Assembly (NCBI GenBank): GCA_024233835.1
Contig: JACKPC010000004.1
Coordinates: 370,001-434,000, forward strand
Source: Leptospiraceae bacterium
Lineage (GTDB): Bacteria; Spirochaetota; Leptospiria; Leptospirales; Leptospiraceae
Direction of reading: 5' to 3'
Length of the DNA: 64,000 nt
The position numbers were made by a program, and so were the translations under genes. This document shows, one piece after another, positions 8,477 to 15,383 of this stretch. Position 1 is the stretch's first letter; every line of letters begins with the position of its first letter. The notes beneath the pieces were generated by a model. That model was not told the origin of the DNA, made no database searches, and saw nothing but the letters and a program-made list of their open reading frames with translations.

Positions 8477-10006
8477 ATGAACGTACGTCTGTTAATCTTA
8501 TTTATTTCCCTATTATCCTGGACTTTTCCTATTTTTTCACAGGAAAAGACGGCTCTTCCCGGTTCAGAAACCAGCGAAGCTACTACCGAGTCCGAAGTTA
8601 AAAAGACCGAACCGGCAAAAAATGAGACCGGCGACAAAAAAACGGAACCCGTCTCGGAAGAAACCACGGATAAAAAAGTAGAACCCGTCGAAGAAAAGAA
8701 GTCTCAAGACAAAGAAACTAGTGAAGGTTCTGAGGAGAAAGCAAACGAATCCGCTTCCGAGGCAGAAAGCGAAGGAAAGCCGGTATTAAACGAAAAATAT
8801 GATTGGTTCTACTGGAGAAGTGAGTTTCGAGAACTGAACCAGAAAAAACATGCCGTTGATCTAGAGCTATATGAACTTAAAAAGAAGTACAGAAGCCTCG
8901 AGAAAGAAAGAAAAGAGCTGGATAATCGCCTTGTAGTGGTAAAGAGGGAAAGAAGCACCGAAAAGCTTAAGTTCGATGAAGAAAAAAAGGTTTTAGAAGA
9001 AAAAGTTTCCAAAACAGAAAACACCCTCAAGGAAACGAATGAAACCCACTCCAAGGAAAAAGATGCACTCCTCAAAGAAAAAACAGCCTTAGAAGAGAAA
9101 TCCCAAAAACAGGTTGAAGACATAAAAAAACTCGAAGAAGCCAAGAAAACCTGTGATACGGAAATGACCAAACTAAAAGAGCAAATTGCTTCTTTAGAAA
9201 AAGAAAAAAAGGGAGTAGAAGAGAAGCATAAAGCAGAGCTGGCCAAAGTCCAGGAGGAGTTAAAAAAATCGGAAGATAAACTGGCAAGACTCAAGCTTGT
9301 TGAAGAAAAAGAAAATGAATTCAATAAACAGGTTACCGAACTGAAAGTGAAAGTCCAGGAAGCAGATACCAGGAATACAGATTTAGAGAAAAAGATAGAA
9401 GAAAAGAATCAAGAAAATAAAGCTCTGAATGACAAAATGGTTCTTGTAGAACAAAAATTTGCAGATTTTAAAGATAAGCAGGATAAACTCAAAGTTTTAA
9501 TCGAGGAAATGTCTGCTGACAGAAAAGCCAAGCAGGAGCTTCTGGACAAGATTAATAATCGTTTCACAAAGTTAGAGGAAAAATTGAAAGAAGAACTGGC
9601 CCTGGGAGATATACGTTTGAGTAAAACATCCAACAGGCTTGTCATTAACCTGTCAGAGAAAATTTCTTTTCGTTCCGGTTCCAGCAAACTTCGTTCTACC
9701 GTAAAGCCGACCCTTGATAAAATCATGGAAATCATTACAGAATTTGATGATTATGTAGTAGCTATCGAAGGTCATACCGATAATGTTCCGGTAAGAAAAA
9801 GAAAAGAACTACGTGATAACTGGCAACTATCTACCGAAAGGGCACTTTCTGTATTGCAGTATATCCTGAAAAGTAACCCAAACAAATATAGTCCTCCTAA
9901 ATTTTCAGCAGCCGGTTACGGAGAATATCATCCCGTTCAACCCAATGATTCCGAGCCAAATAAAGCTCTGAATAGAAGGGTAGATATTGTTGTTACCTAC
10001 AGATAA
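8477..10006 (+). CDS. OmpA-domain protein with long coiled coil
   Basis: Probably an envelope protein that binds peptidoglycan through its C-terminal OmpA/MotB domain. The start at ATG 8477 gives a good signal peptide (MNVRLLILFISLLSWTFPIFSQ). The in-frame extension back to 8339 overlaps a dispersed repeat and is rejected. After a Glu/Lys/Thr-rich stretch (about residues 23-95) comes a coiled coil of some 250 residues. The OmpA domain begins near residue 380 with ISFRSGSSKL and includes GHTDNVPV, a WQLSTERA helix and the RRVDIVV end, all expected for binding diaminopimelate-type peptidoglycan. No beta-barrel and no transmembrane anchor other than the signal peptide are seen. Confidence 0.9.
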   Translation: MNVRLLILFISLLSWTFPIFSQEKTALPGSETSEATTESEVKKTEPAKNETGDKKTEPVSEETTDKKVEPVEEKKSQDKETSEGSEEKANESASEAESEGKPVLNEKYDWFYWRSEFRELNQKKHAVDLELYELKKKYRSLEKERKELDNRLVVVKRERSTEKLKFDEEKKVLEEKVSKTENTLKETNETHSKEKDALLKEKTALEEKSQKQVEDIKKLEEAKKTCDTEMTKLKEQIASLEKEKKGVEEKHKAELAKVQEELKKSEDKLARLKLVEEKENEFNKQVTELKVKVQEADTRNTDLEKKIEEKNQENKALNDKMVLVEQKFADFKDKQDKLKVLIEEMSADRKAKQELLDKINNRFTKLEEKLKEELALGDIRLSKTSNRLVINLSEKISFRSGSSKLRSTVKPTLDKIMEIITEFDDYVVAIEGHTDNVPVRKRKELRDNWQLSTERALSVLQYILKSNPNKYSPPKFSAAGYGEYHPVQPNDSEPNKALNRRVDIVVTYR

Positions 10007-10019
10007 GTATTAGAACCTA

Positions 10020-10185
10020 CATGTCGGGTTGATGCCCTTTGAAGTCTACCCAAATGTTGTGCAACCGCTCCCTGAGAGAAGCCGAAGGGAGCGCTAATCG
10101 CTGACATTCGGTTCTCTACGTTCGCTCTGGGGTCGCTGCTGAGCTTACTTCGAATTCTCGCTACGCTTGCTCAGTAGCCGGATAC
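10020..10185. other. GC-rich hairpin region between OmpA and Rpn genes
   Basis: This stretch is visibly richer in G+C than its surroundings. It contains GCTCCCT and AGGGAGC arms near 10069-10096, and a second near-perfect inverted repeat of about 10 bp (GCTGCTGAGC with GCTCAGTAGC, 10136-10178) that overlaps the 3' end of the Rpn-like gene. The two convergent genes could use these as a transcription barrier, or the block could be a repeated element. No T-run follows either stem. Confidence 0.4.
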
Positions 10186-11195
10186 AGCCTGAGTCGAAGC
10201 ATAAAAAATTTCTCCAGATAGGCTTCCGGAAGTTCGGTCATTTCTGAAATGAAATCAAGAGAGGAACCTGCGTGTTTCATTTTTATCGCGGTTCGTAGGG
10301 CTTTTTTATGCTCGGCTCTTTTTTCACGAATACTTGCAAGGCGTTGTGTCTTCTCTATCTCTTCCTGAGCTATAAGGCGTTCCTGTTCTCTGCCTTTTTC
10401 TATTCCCTTCTCAATTCCCTTTTCTATTCCTGCTTCAAAACCGCTCTTCCTCCCCTCTTTATAAGCATAGTCTTTCATGGCCTCATAATCACGAGCGGCT
10501 TTCAGGCGCATTTCATAGTAATTCCGGGTCTTGTTGTCCAGAGAAATATCCTGAAGAGCTTCAACAGCCTCTCGAATTACAGGGTTTTTGATTTTTAAAT
10601 CGCTCATCTCTCTTTCCTTTAGCTGTCCCGCTTCTCGTAAAAGGTATACCCAGTTTTCCAGTTCTGTCTCAAGGGTTTCAAGATTCCCTTTGAACCTGGG
10701 TAGTTCTATTATATGAATTTCAAGGTCCTTCGTCAAGTGTATTTCAGGACTGTCTTTTTCCAGTAGCCGGAAACTGGAGTGGAAATTTCTGGTTTGTTTC
10801 ATTTGAAAGTTTAAAAACGAGATGGAATACACGGGCTTTAAATCACCGTATTCTTCCCCTTTATCTATCTGCGTCGTGTAAAGCCTGGCCCAGTAGTAAA
10901 GGATTCTTTTTCCATAAAAGCTCTGGGAACTGGTTTGCATTTCTACATTGAAATGTTCTTTTTTTTCATTTACCGCGTGTATATCCAGTATGGAAATTTT
11001 TTCATCATGAAAATCTCCCGGGATTTCGGGGTTCAAAATCTTTATCTCTTTAATCTTTTCTTCTTTTTCAAAGCCTAAGACTGCATTGAGTAAATTCATC
11101 AATAACTTGGGATTTTTTATGCAAAATATCTTAAATACTATGTCCACATGCAAAGGCAAAAGCCCCGCTGATTTTTCTGATTCTTCCTGTTTCAT
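10161..11195 (-). CDS. Rpn family PD-(D/E)XK nuclease-like protein
   Basis: Member of the recombination-promoting nuclease/putative transposase group (PDDEXK_2). The N-terminal domain shows the family order: LLPLHVDIVFKIFC, LMNLLNAVLGFE, ISILDIHAVNEKKEHFNVEMQ (acidic residue followed by the E-x-Q active-site strand) and YGKRILYYWARLYT. The C-terminal third is charged and contains the short repeat GIEKGIEKGIEKG, typical of the family's variable tail. ATG 11195 is chosen because GGAG stands correctly upstream; the frame extends to 11318 without support. The leader upstream resembles that of the comM gene (see 58915). A broken piece of a second copy is at 20438. Such genes are usually mobile and multicopy. 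Confidence 0.88.
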   Translation of the reverse strand: MKQEESEKSAGLLPLHVDIVFKIFCIKNPKLLMNLLNAVLGFEKEEKIKEIKILNPEIPGDFHDEKISILDIHAVNEKKEHFNVEMQTSSQSFYGKRILYYWARLYTTQIDKGEEYGDLKPVYSISFLNFQMKQTRNFHSSFRLLEKDSPEIHLTKDLEIHIIELPRFKGNLETLETELENWVYLLREAGQLKEREMSDLKIKNPVIREAVEALQDISLDNKTRNYYEMRLKAARDYEAMKDYAYKEGRKSGFEAGIEKGIEKGIEKGREQERLIAQEEIEKTQRLASIREKRAEHKKALRTAIKMKHAGSSLDFISEMTELPEAYLEKFFMLRLRLYPATEQA

Positions 11196-11203
11196 TTTAC
11201 GAT

Positions 11204-11251
11204 CTCCTACTATAAAGGGTTTGAAAATGCAAAAATGAAACAAAAATTTTC
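11204..11251 (-). promoter_or_regulatory. leader shared with comM, copy 1
   Basis: Read on the minus strand, this segment carries GTTTCAT, TGCA, TTTTCAAACC, TATAGTAGGAG and ends at the Shine-Dalgarno sequence. It matches 58915-58962 over nearly 48 bp with few differences, although the two downstream proteins are unrelated. It probably holds the promoter and ribosome binding site. Confidence 0.6.
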
Positions 11252-11420
11252 TATGGAATAGGAAGCCAAACTGGACTTCTGGGATACTTTTTAAGATTTT
11301 TTTCAAATTGAATGACATAAAGAATTCGCCCCCCTTCTATAGGGGACGAAGTTCTGGAGACTCAGAGATTTACAAAAAGATGGGGGTCAGCGTTTGGGGA
11401 AAGAGGGGCCTATATTTTTC

Positions 11421-11451
11421 TTTCCCGTAAATATAATCTATTTACGGGAAA
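11421..11451. other. perfect 12-bp inverted repeat
   Basis: TTTCCCGTAAAT (11421-11432) is followed by a 7-nt loop and its exact complement ATTTACGGGAAA (11440-11451). It lies 10 bp after the stop of the minus-strand hydrolase gene and could terminate or stabilise its transcript. No T-run follows on that strand, so it is not a canonical intrinsic terminator. Confidence 0.6.
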
Positions 11452-11461
11452 CATTTCACCC

Positions 11462-12523
11462 TCACTTTGAATGTCCCAATTCCAAACAGGATTCTAAAAA
11501 ATCCATAGTAATTCTCTCCATCCAGGAACCCTGCCCGAATAGTCCTTCAGCAAAAGCAATATGAGAACCATATTTCGTTAGAACCAGGGCGTAGTTTGAA
11601 TGTTTTAGATCGGGAATGTTTTCTTTTATACAGATTGGGTCGTCAAGGCTATTTAGGATAAGACAGGGGATATGGTTATTCTGAAAATGTGACATAGGAT
11701 TATGCTGCTGTAGATAAGCTTCCCAGTTTTCCGAACCGGCCATAGGCGAAATAACTTGAACGAAATCATGCAGGGTTTTCGCCTCTAAGGCCTCCTGAAA
11801 GCCTTTTTCATTTTTTAATATTTCTTCATTGGATTTTAGAAAATAATTTTTGATACGTTTTAATAAAAGAGAAGCTACCAGCGGATAGCGTTTATCCAAA
11901 TTTTCAAAAGCCTGCCCTATATCATACGCAGGACAAAGAGATACAGCAGCCGATATTCCTACATTTTCGGCTTCTCTTCCGATATAAGAAACAACCTGTC
12001 CGCTCCCGGCAGAGATCCCTACAGCTGATAAAAATTTACTTTCAGGAAATAACTCTTTTACCTTCTCAATCATGGCTACCGTATCATCCACATCTCCCAT
12101 CAAATTGAAATTGGGACTGGTCAGGATTTCTTCATGACCTCTACGATTTAAAACAATAGCCCTCCAAGCTCTTTTGTTTGCATAGCGGACAAAGCTATTC
12201 AAGGCATTGGAACTCCCGGTAATAGTATGCAGAAAAATAACAATAGGTGCATCTTTTCTTAGATGATTAGATTCGGCAATATCAATGCAAACAGTTCCTC
12301 CATCTTCTCTGTTAAGTTTAATCCTTCTATAAGTAACTTTATTATAATAATAGGTTTCCCGCAAGATTAGCCAGAAAATTTGGGTAAATGCATTCCTGCA
12401 CCAAAAAGGAGGCCGGTAAGATCTTAAAGAAGGTGTTTTTTCTATAGTACGGAGCATCCGGGAATCCTGTTCCAAAACCCGAATTTCTGATGAATAAGCA
12501 CTTAACATCGATTTGAGATTCAT
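11462..12523 (-). CDS. alpha/beta hydrolase, YheT/EMB8-like
   Basis: Predicted serine esterase or lipase-like enzyme of the AB-hydrolase 4 group. The nucleophile elbow is VGISAGSG with Ser171; the acid is in LNSLDDP (Asp294/295) and the base is His321 in KYGSHIAF. The VIFLHTITGSSN strand with the HT oxyanion element matches the family, which usually reads HG(x)G. Length 353 fits the YheT group (about 320-400). No signal peptide is visible. The gene is divergent from the chemotaxis operon. The substrate is unknown. Confidence 0.88.
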   Translation of the reverse strand: MNLKSMLSAYSSEIRVLEQDSRMLRTIEKTPSLRSYRPPFWCRNAFTQIFWLILRETYYYNKVTYRRIKLNREDGGTVCIDIAESNHLRKDAPIVIFLHTITGSSNALNSFVRYANKRAWRAIVLNRRGHEEILTSPNFNLMGDVDDTVAMIEKVKELFPESKFLSAVGISAGSGQVVSYIGREAENVGISAAVSLCPAYDIGQAFENLDKRYPLVASLLLKRIKNYFLKSNEEILKNEKGFQEALEAKTLHDFVQVISPMAGSENWEAYLQQHNPMSHFQNNHIPCLILNSLDDPICIKENIPDLKHSNYALVLTKYGSHIAFAEGLFGQGSWMERITMDFLESCLELGHSK

Positions 12524-12700
12524 TTTGCTATAATTAAAGTCATAGGTATTCTATCAAGAGTTTAGTAAAATAGTTTTATATACTTTTTAGAATTATTATA
12601 AAATCTGAATTACTTTTGTATTTTATTTTCTGAAAAGTTTTAAAAAATGATTGTAAAAAGGTTTTATAAGAAATATCCTACTGGCCGTAAGGAGTTATTC

Positions 12701-14425
12701 GTGATTAAAGAATGGAAGATTTCCAATAAACTTTATATGTTTTCCGCCAGTTTTTTTATGGTCCTCTTACTCACCGGTATGTTTAGTACCTGGGGTTCTT
12801 TTAAAATTAAGCATAGTATTGATCTTACCATAGATAGTAGCCTACTCCACACCCAACAATTAGCCCAGATCAATGCACTGATGGATGAAAACTTTCAGAA
12901 TGTTCTACTCAGTACGTATCATGATCCCCGGATCAAGGAAAGCGAAAGACACAGAAAAGATCACGATATTAACTTCCATATACAAAAACAACAGAAAACT
13001 ACAGAGAAACTGAATGCCTTATGGGATGAATTTTACAGCTCTAATCTATCACAGGAAGAAAAAATCTATGCAGATGAGTTTCGTAAGCATAGAGACGAAA
13101 AAGTTAAAAAATCTTACGATCAAGTTTCTCGATTAATGAAAGAAGAAAAATATGATGAGCTTCGCTTATTCTCTGTTGAAACGATGCTACCCCAGTATAA
13201 GCAGAGTAAAGAGTATTTTAACAGAATCCTGGAACTTAAAATTAAATTAGGCAAGCATGAGGGAGAAGTATCGAGGGATACCTATTATATTACAACCATA
13301 TTGATTATCCTGGTTTTTATCATAAGTTGTTTTATTCTAATTTTCTTATCTAAAAAAATCATTGTATCTATTGTTCAGCCTCTCAATGATTTATCCAAAA
13401 TTGCAAAAGAAATTTCAACCGGTAATCTGAATATTCGACTGGATGAATTTAAGTCAGAAAACGAAATCGGACAATTGTATAAATCCTTCGAAACCATGAT
13501 AAACTCCTTCAAAGTTCAGGCAAACTCTTTAGAAGAAATATCAAATGGAAATCTTCAAATTGAGATAAAACTTGCCAGTGAAAAAGATACGATGGGCCTT
13601 TCCTTGCAACGATTGAAAGAATCTCTTGTAAGAATTATTTCTGAAGTTCAGAACTCTGTTACCTATATTTCTCAGGGTTCCCAGCAGATTAGCACCTCAG
13701 CTCAGGAGATTGCGGTTAGCTCCAGTTCTCAAGCTGCTGCCGTAGAAGAAATTTCCCAATCCATTCAGGAAATTACAGATAGCATTCAGACCAATACAAA
13801 AAATGCAATCAATACAGAAAAAATTGCGATACAGGCAGCCAGGGATACCAAGGATAGTGGTGAGTCTGTAAGCAACACGGTAAAAGCCATGAAAGAAATT
13901 GCTACAAAGATTTCTATTATCCAGGAAATAGCCGGGCAGACAAACCTACTTGCCATTAATGCAGCCATAGAAGCAGCACGTGCGGGAGAACAGGGACGTG
14001 GTTTTGCGGTGGTTGCATCCGAAGTGCAAAAATTAGCCGAGCGCAGCCAGGCTGCTTCAGTAGAAATCACCAATCTTACGGCTTCCAGTATGCAGGTTTC
14101 TGATCTGGCAGGTCAGAAGTTATTAAAATTGGCTCCGGAAATTCAAAAGACAGCAGACCTTGTTCAACAAATTTCGGAAGCTTCTACAGAACAAAGTTCG
14201 GGAGTTGAACAGGTAAATGTTGCCATTCAGAAGTTAGAATCAGATGTTCAAAAAAATGCCAGTATTTCGGAAGAATTGGCTGCTGTTTCGGAACAATCTT
14301 TTGCTCAAATGGAACAACTTCGAATGACCGTATTTTTCTTTAAAATTCGTTCAGAAGAGTTCGCATCCCAATCAAATACCTTTCAGAAGGAAAATAATAA
14401 ATTCTCCAATTATACAGTAAGGTAG
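12701..14425 (+). CDS. methyl-accepting chemotaxis protein
   Basis: Membrane receptor at the head of the chemosensory operon. GTG 12701 is preferred because AAGGAG stands six bases upstream; the longer frame from ATG 12647 has no ribosome site. Transmembrane helix 1 (about residues 10-32) and helix 2 (about 192-215) flank a four-helix-bundle-like periplasmic domain of about 160 residues. A HAMP domain follows, then the cytoplasmic coiled coil with the conserved tip NAAIEAARAGEQGRGF. The tip contacts CheW and CheA, supplied by the next genes. No methyltransferase or methylesterase gene is nearby. The ligand cannot be read from the sequence. Confidence 0.95.
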   Translation: MIKEWKISNKLYMFSASFFMVLLLTGMFSTWGSFKIKHSIDLTIDSSLLHTQQLAQINALMDENFQNVLLSTYHDPRIKESERHRKDHDINFHIQKQQKTTEKLNALWDEFYSSNLSQEEKIYADEFRKHRDEKVKKSYDQVSRLMKEEKYDELRLFSVETMLPQYKQSKEYFNRILELKIKLGKHEGEVSRDTYYITTILIILVFIISCFILIFLSKKIIVSIVQPLNDLSKIAKEISTGNLNIRLDEFKSENEIGQLYKSFETMINSFKVQANSLEEISNGNLQIEIKLASEKDTMGLSLQRLKESLVRIISEVQNSVTYISQGSQQISTSAQEIAVSSSSQAAAVEEISQSIQEITDSIQTNTKNAINTEKIAIQAARDTKDSGESVSNTVKAMKEIATKISIIQEIAGQTNLLAINAAIEAARAGEQGRGFAVVASEVQKLAERSQAASVEITNLTASSMQVSDLAGQKLLKLAPEIQKTADLVQQISEASTEQSSGVEQVNVAIQKLESDVQKNASISEELAAVSEQSFAQMEQLRMTVFFFKIRSEEFASQSNTFQKENNKFSNYTVR

Positions 14426-14429
14426 GAAT

Positions 14430-15137
14430 ATGCGAACAGAAAACCATTATTCCATTTTTGCAAAGTCAGATTTCTACTATTGCGTATCTATTGAATATGT
14501 AAGAGAAGTAATAAAAACGAATAGTTTAATCATAACTCCGGCTCAAACAATAGGCTTAGTAGGATTTCTTGATTTTAGGAATTCTCTATGTCCCGTTCTG
14601 GATATTAATGCAATTATTCAAAATAAAAAGTGGGAAGAAAAACCTATAGGACCTTACAGTCTGATGGTTTTGGAATATGAATCCACTCTCTTTGCCGTTT
14701 TGATAGATCGTTTTGTTGAGTCCTTAGGTACGGACGGAGAAAATGGAAGTTCTGAATTTTCCTTCAATAATAAAAATGGGCAATTGTTAATTGATAAAAC
14801 TTTTCGTTATAAAGGAATGGCATTAAATCGTATAAGTTTAGAATATGTAAAATCTGTTATATTAGCGAATATAAAAAGTTCCGGTCCACAGCAAGATACC
14901 ATAAATTTAAAAATTGAAACCTATGAAGATAGTGGAGATGAAATAGAGATGATCTGCTTCGGAATAGACCATCTCCGATTTGGCATTCCTATTACAGATT
15001 TAGTAGAAGTGATAGAGGGTTATAGTGTTGAGCCATTATTTCGTATCCACCCTTTTCTTCGCGGACTTATTAATTTAAGAGGACAGATAATTGCCTGTGT
15101 AGATATATCCCAGGTGATAGGTCTCCCCCCCCCGTAA
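14430..15137 (+). CDS. double CheW scaffold, frame broken in domain 2
   Basis: CheW couples receptors to the CheA kinase. Residues 1-150 form a first CheW domain (VREVIKTNSLIITP, GLVGFLDFRNSLCPVLDINAI). A second begins at about 160 (EMICFGIDHLRFGIPITDLVEVI, FLRGLINLRGQIIACVDISQVIGLPP), but the frame stops at 15135-15137 right after a run of nine C. Removing one C would continue as GLPPRKMEEKNQYILL and join the next open frame, restoring a two-domain protein of about 317 residues. As it stands, the second domain lacks its distal half. This may be phase variation, a real lesion or a base-calling error. Confidence 0.9.
   Translation: MRTENHYSIFAKSDFYYCVSIEYVREVIKTNSLIITPAQTIGLVGFLDFRNSLCPVLDINAIIQNKKWEEKPIGPYSLMVLEYESTLFAVLIDRFVESLGTDGENGSSEFSFNNKNGQLLIDKTFRYKGMALNRISLEYVKSVILANIKSSGPQQDTINLKIETYEDSGDEIEMICFGIDHLRFGIPITDLVEVIEGYSVEPLFRIHPFLRGLINLRGQIIACVDISQVIGLPPP
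15125..15133 (+). repeat. homopolymer C(9) tract at frame break
   Basis: Nine consecutive C residues sit inside the second CheW domain, at the exact point where the two halves fall out of frame. Eight C would restore the frame. Poly-C tracts of this length are known slippage sites in bacterial contingency genes. Confidence 0.9.
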
Positions 15138-15138
15138 G

Positions 15139-15381
15139 ATGGAAGAAAAAAATCAATATATTCTATTGCAGGATAATAATCGTGATCTGGCGCTATGTAT
15201 TGATGCTATATCCAAAAAACAAAAATTCAAACGCAATCAAATTCAAAATATTGAATCTATCTTTTCCGGTGAACTGGCTGATTATCTTTTAGGCATAATT
15301 GAAACCCAACCCGATAGAATTTTCGTTATCTCCGGTCCAAAAATATTTGCCAGTAAATATCTCTTACCATATCAGGAGTAA
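15139..15381 (+). CDS. distal half of the second CheW domain (frameshifted part)
   Basis: These 80 residues match the second half of a CheW domain: LQDNNRDLALCIDAISKKQKF is the variable-to-core transition and the DYLLGIIETQPDRIFVI strand pair closes the barrel. The ATG at 15139 has no Shine-Dalgarno sequence, because the C-run and 'gtaag' precede it, so independent translation is doubtful. It is best read as the remainder of the preceding gene, joined when the C-run has eight bases. The CheA gene follows two bases after its stop, with its own AGGAG site. Confidence 0.8.
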   Translation: MEEKNQYILLQDNNRDLALCIDAISKKQKFKRNQIQNIESIFSGELADYLLGIIETQPDRIFVISGPKIFASKYLLPYQE

Positions 15382-15383
15382 TC

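Noticed and set aside
8809..9324. Open frame of 171 codons on the minus strand within the OmpA gene
   Set aside because: Ser/Phe-rich antisense shadow of a Lys/Glu-rich coiled coil.
10161..11195. Rpn gene as an insertion sequence transposase
   Set aside because: No terminal inverted repeats or target duplications are seen; the family is nuclease-like, so it is given as CDS, not a mobile element.
12647..12700. Longer start of the first MCP at ATG 12647
   Set aside because: No ribosome site there, whereas AAGGAG stands before GTG 12701.
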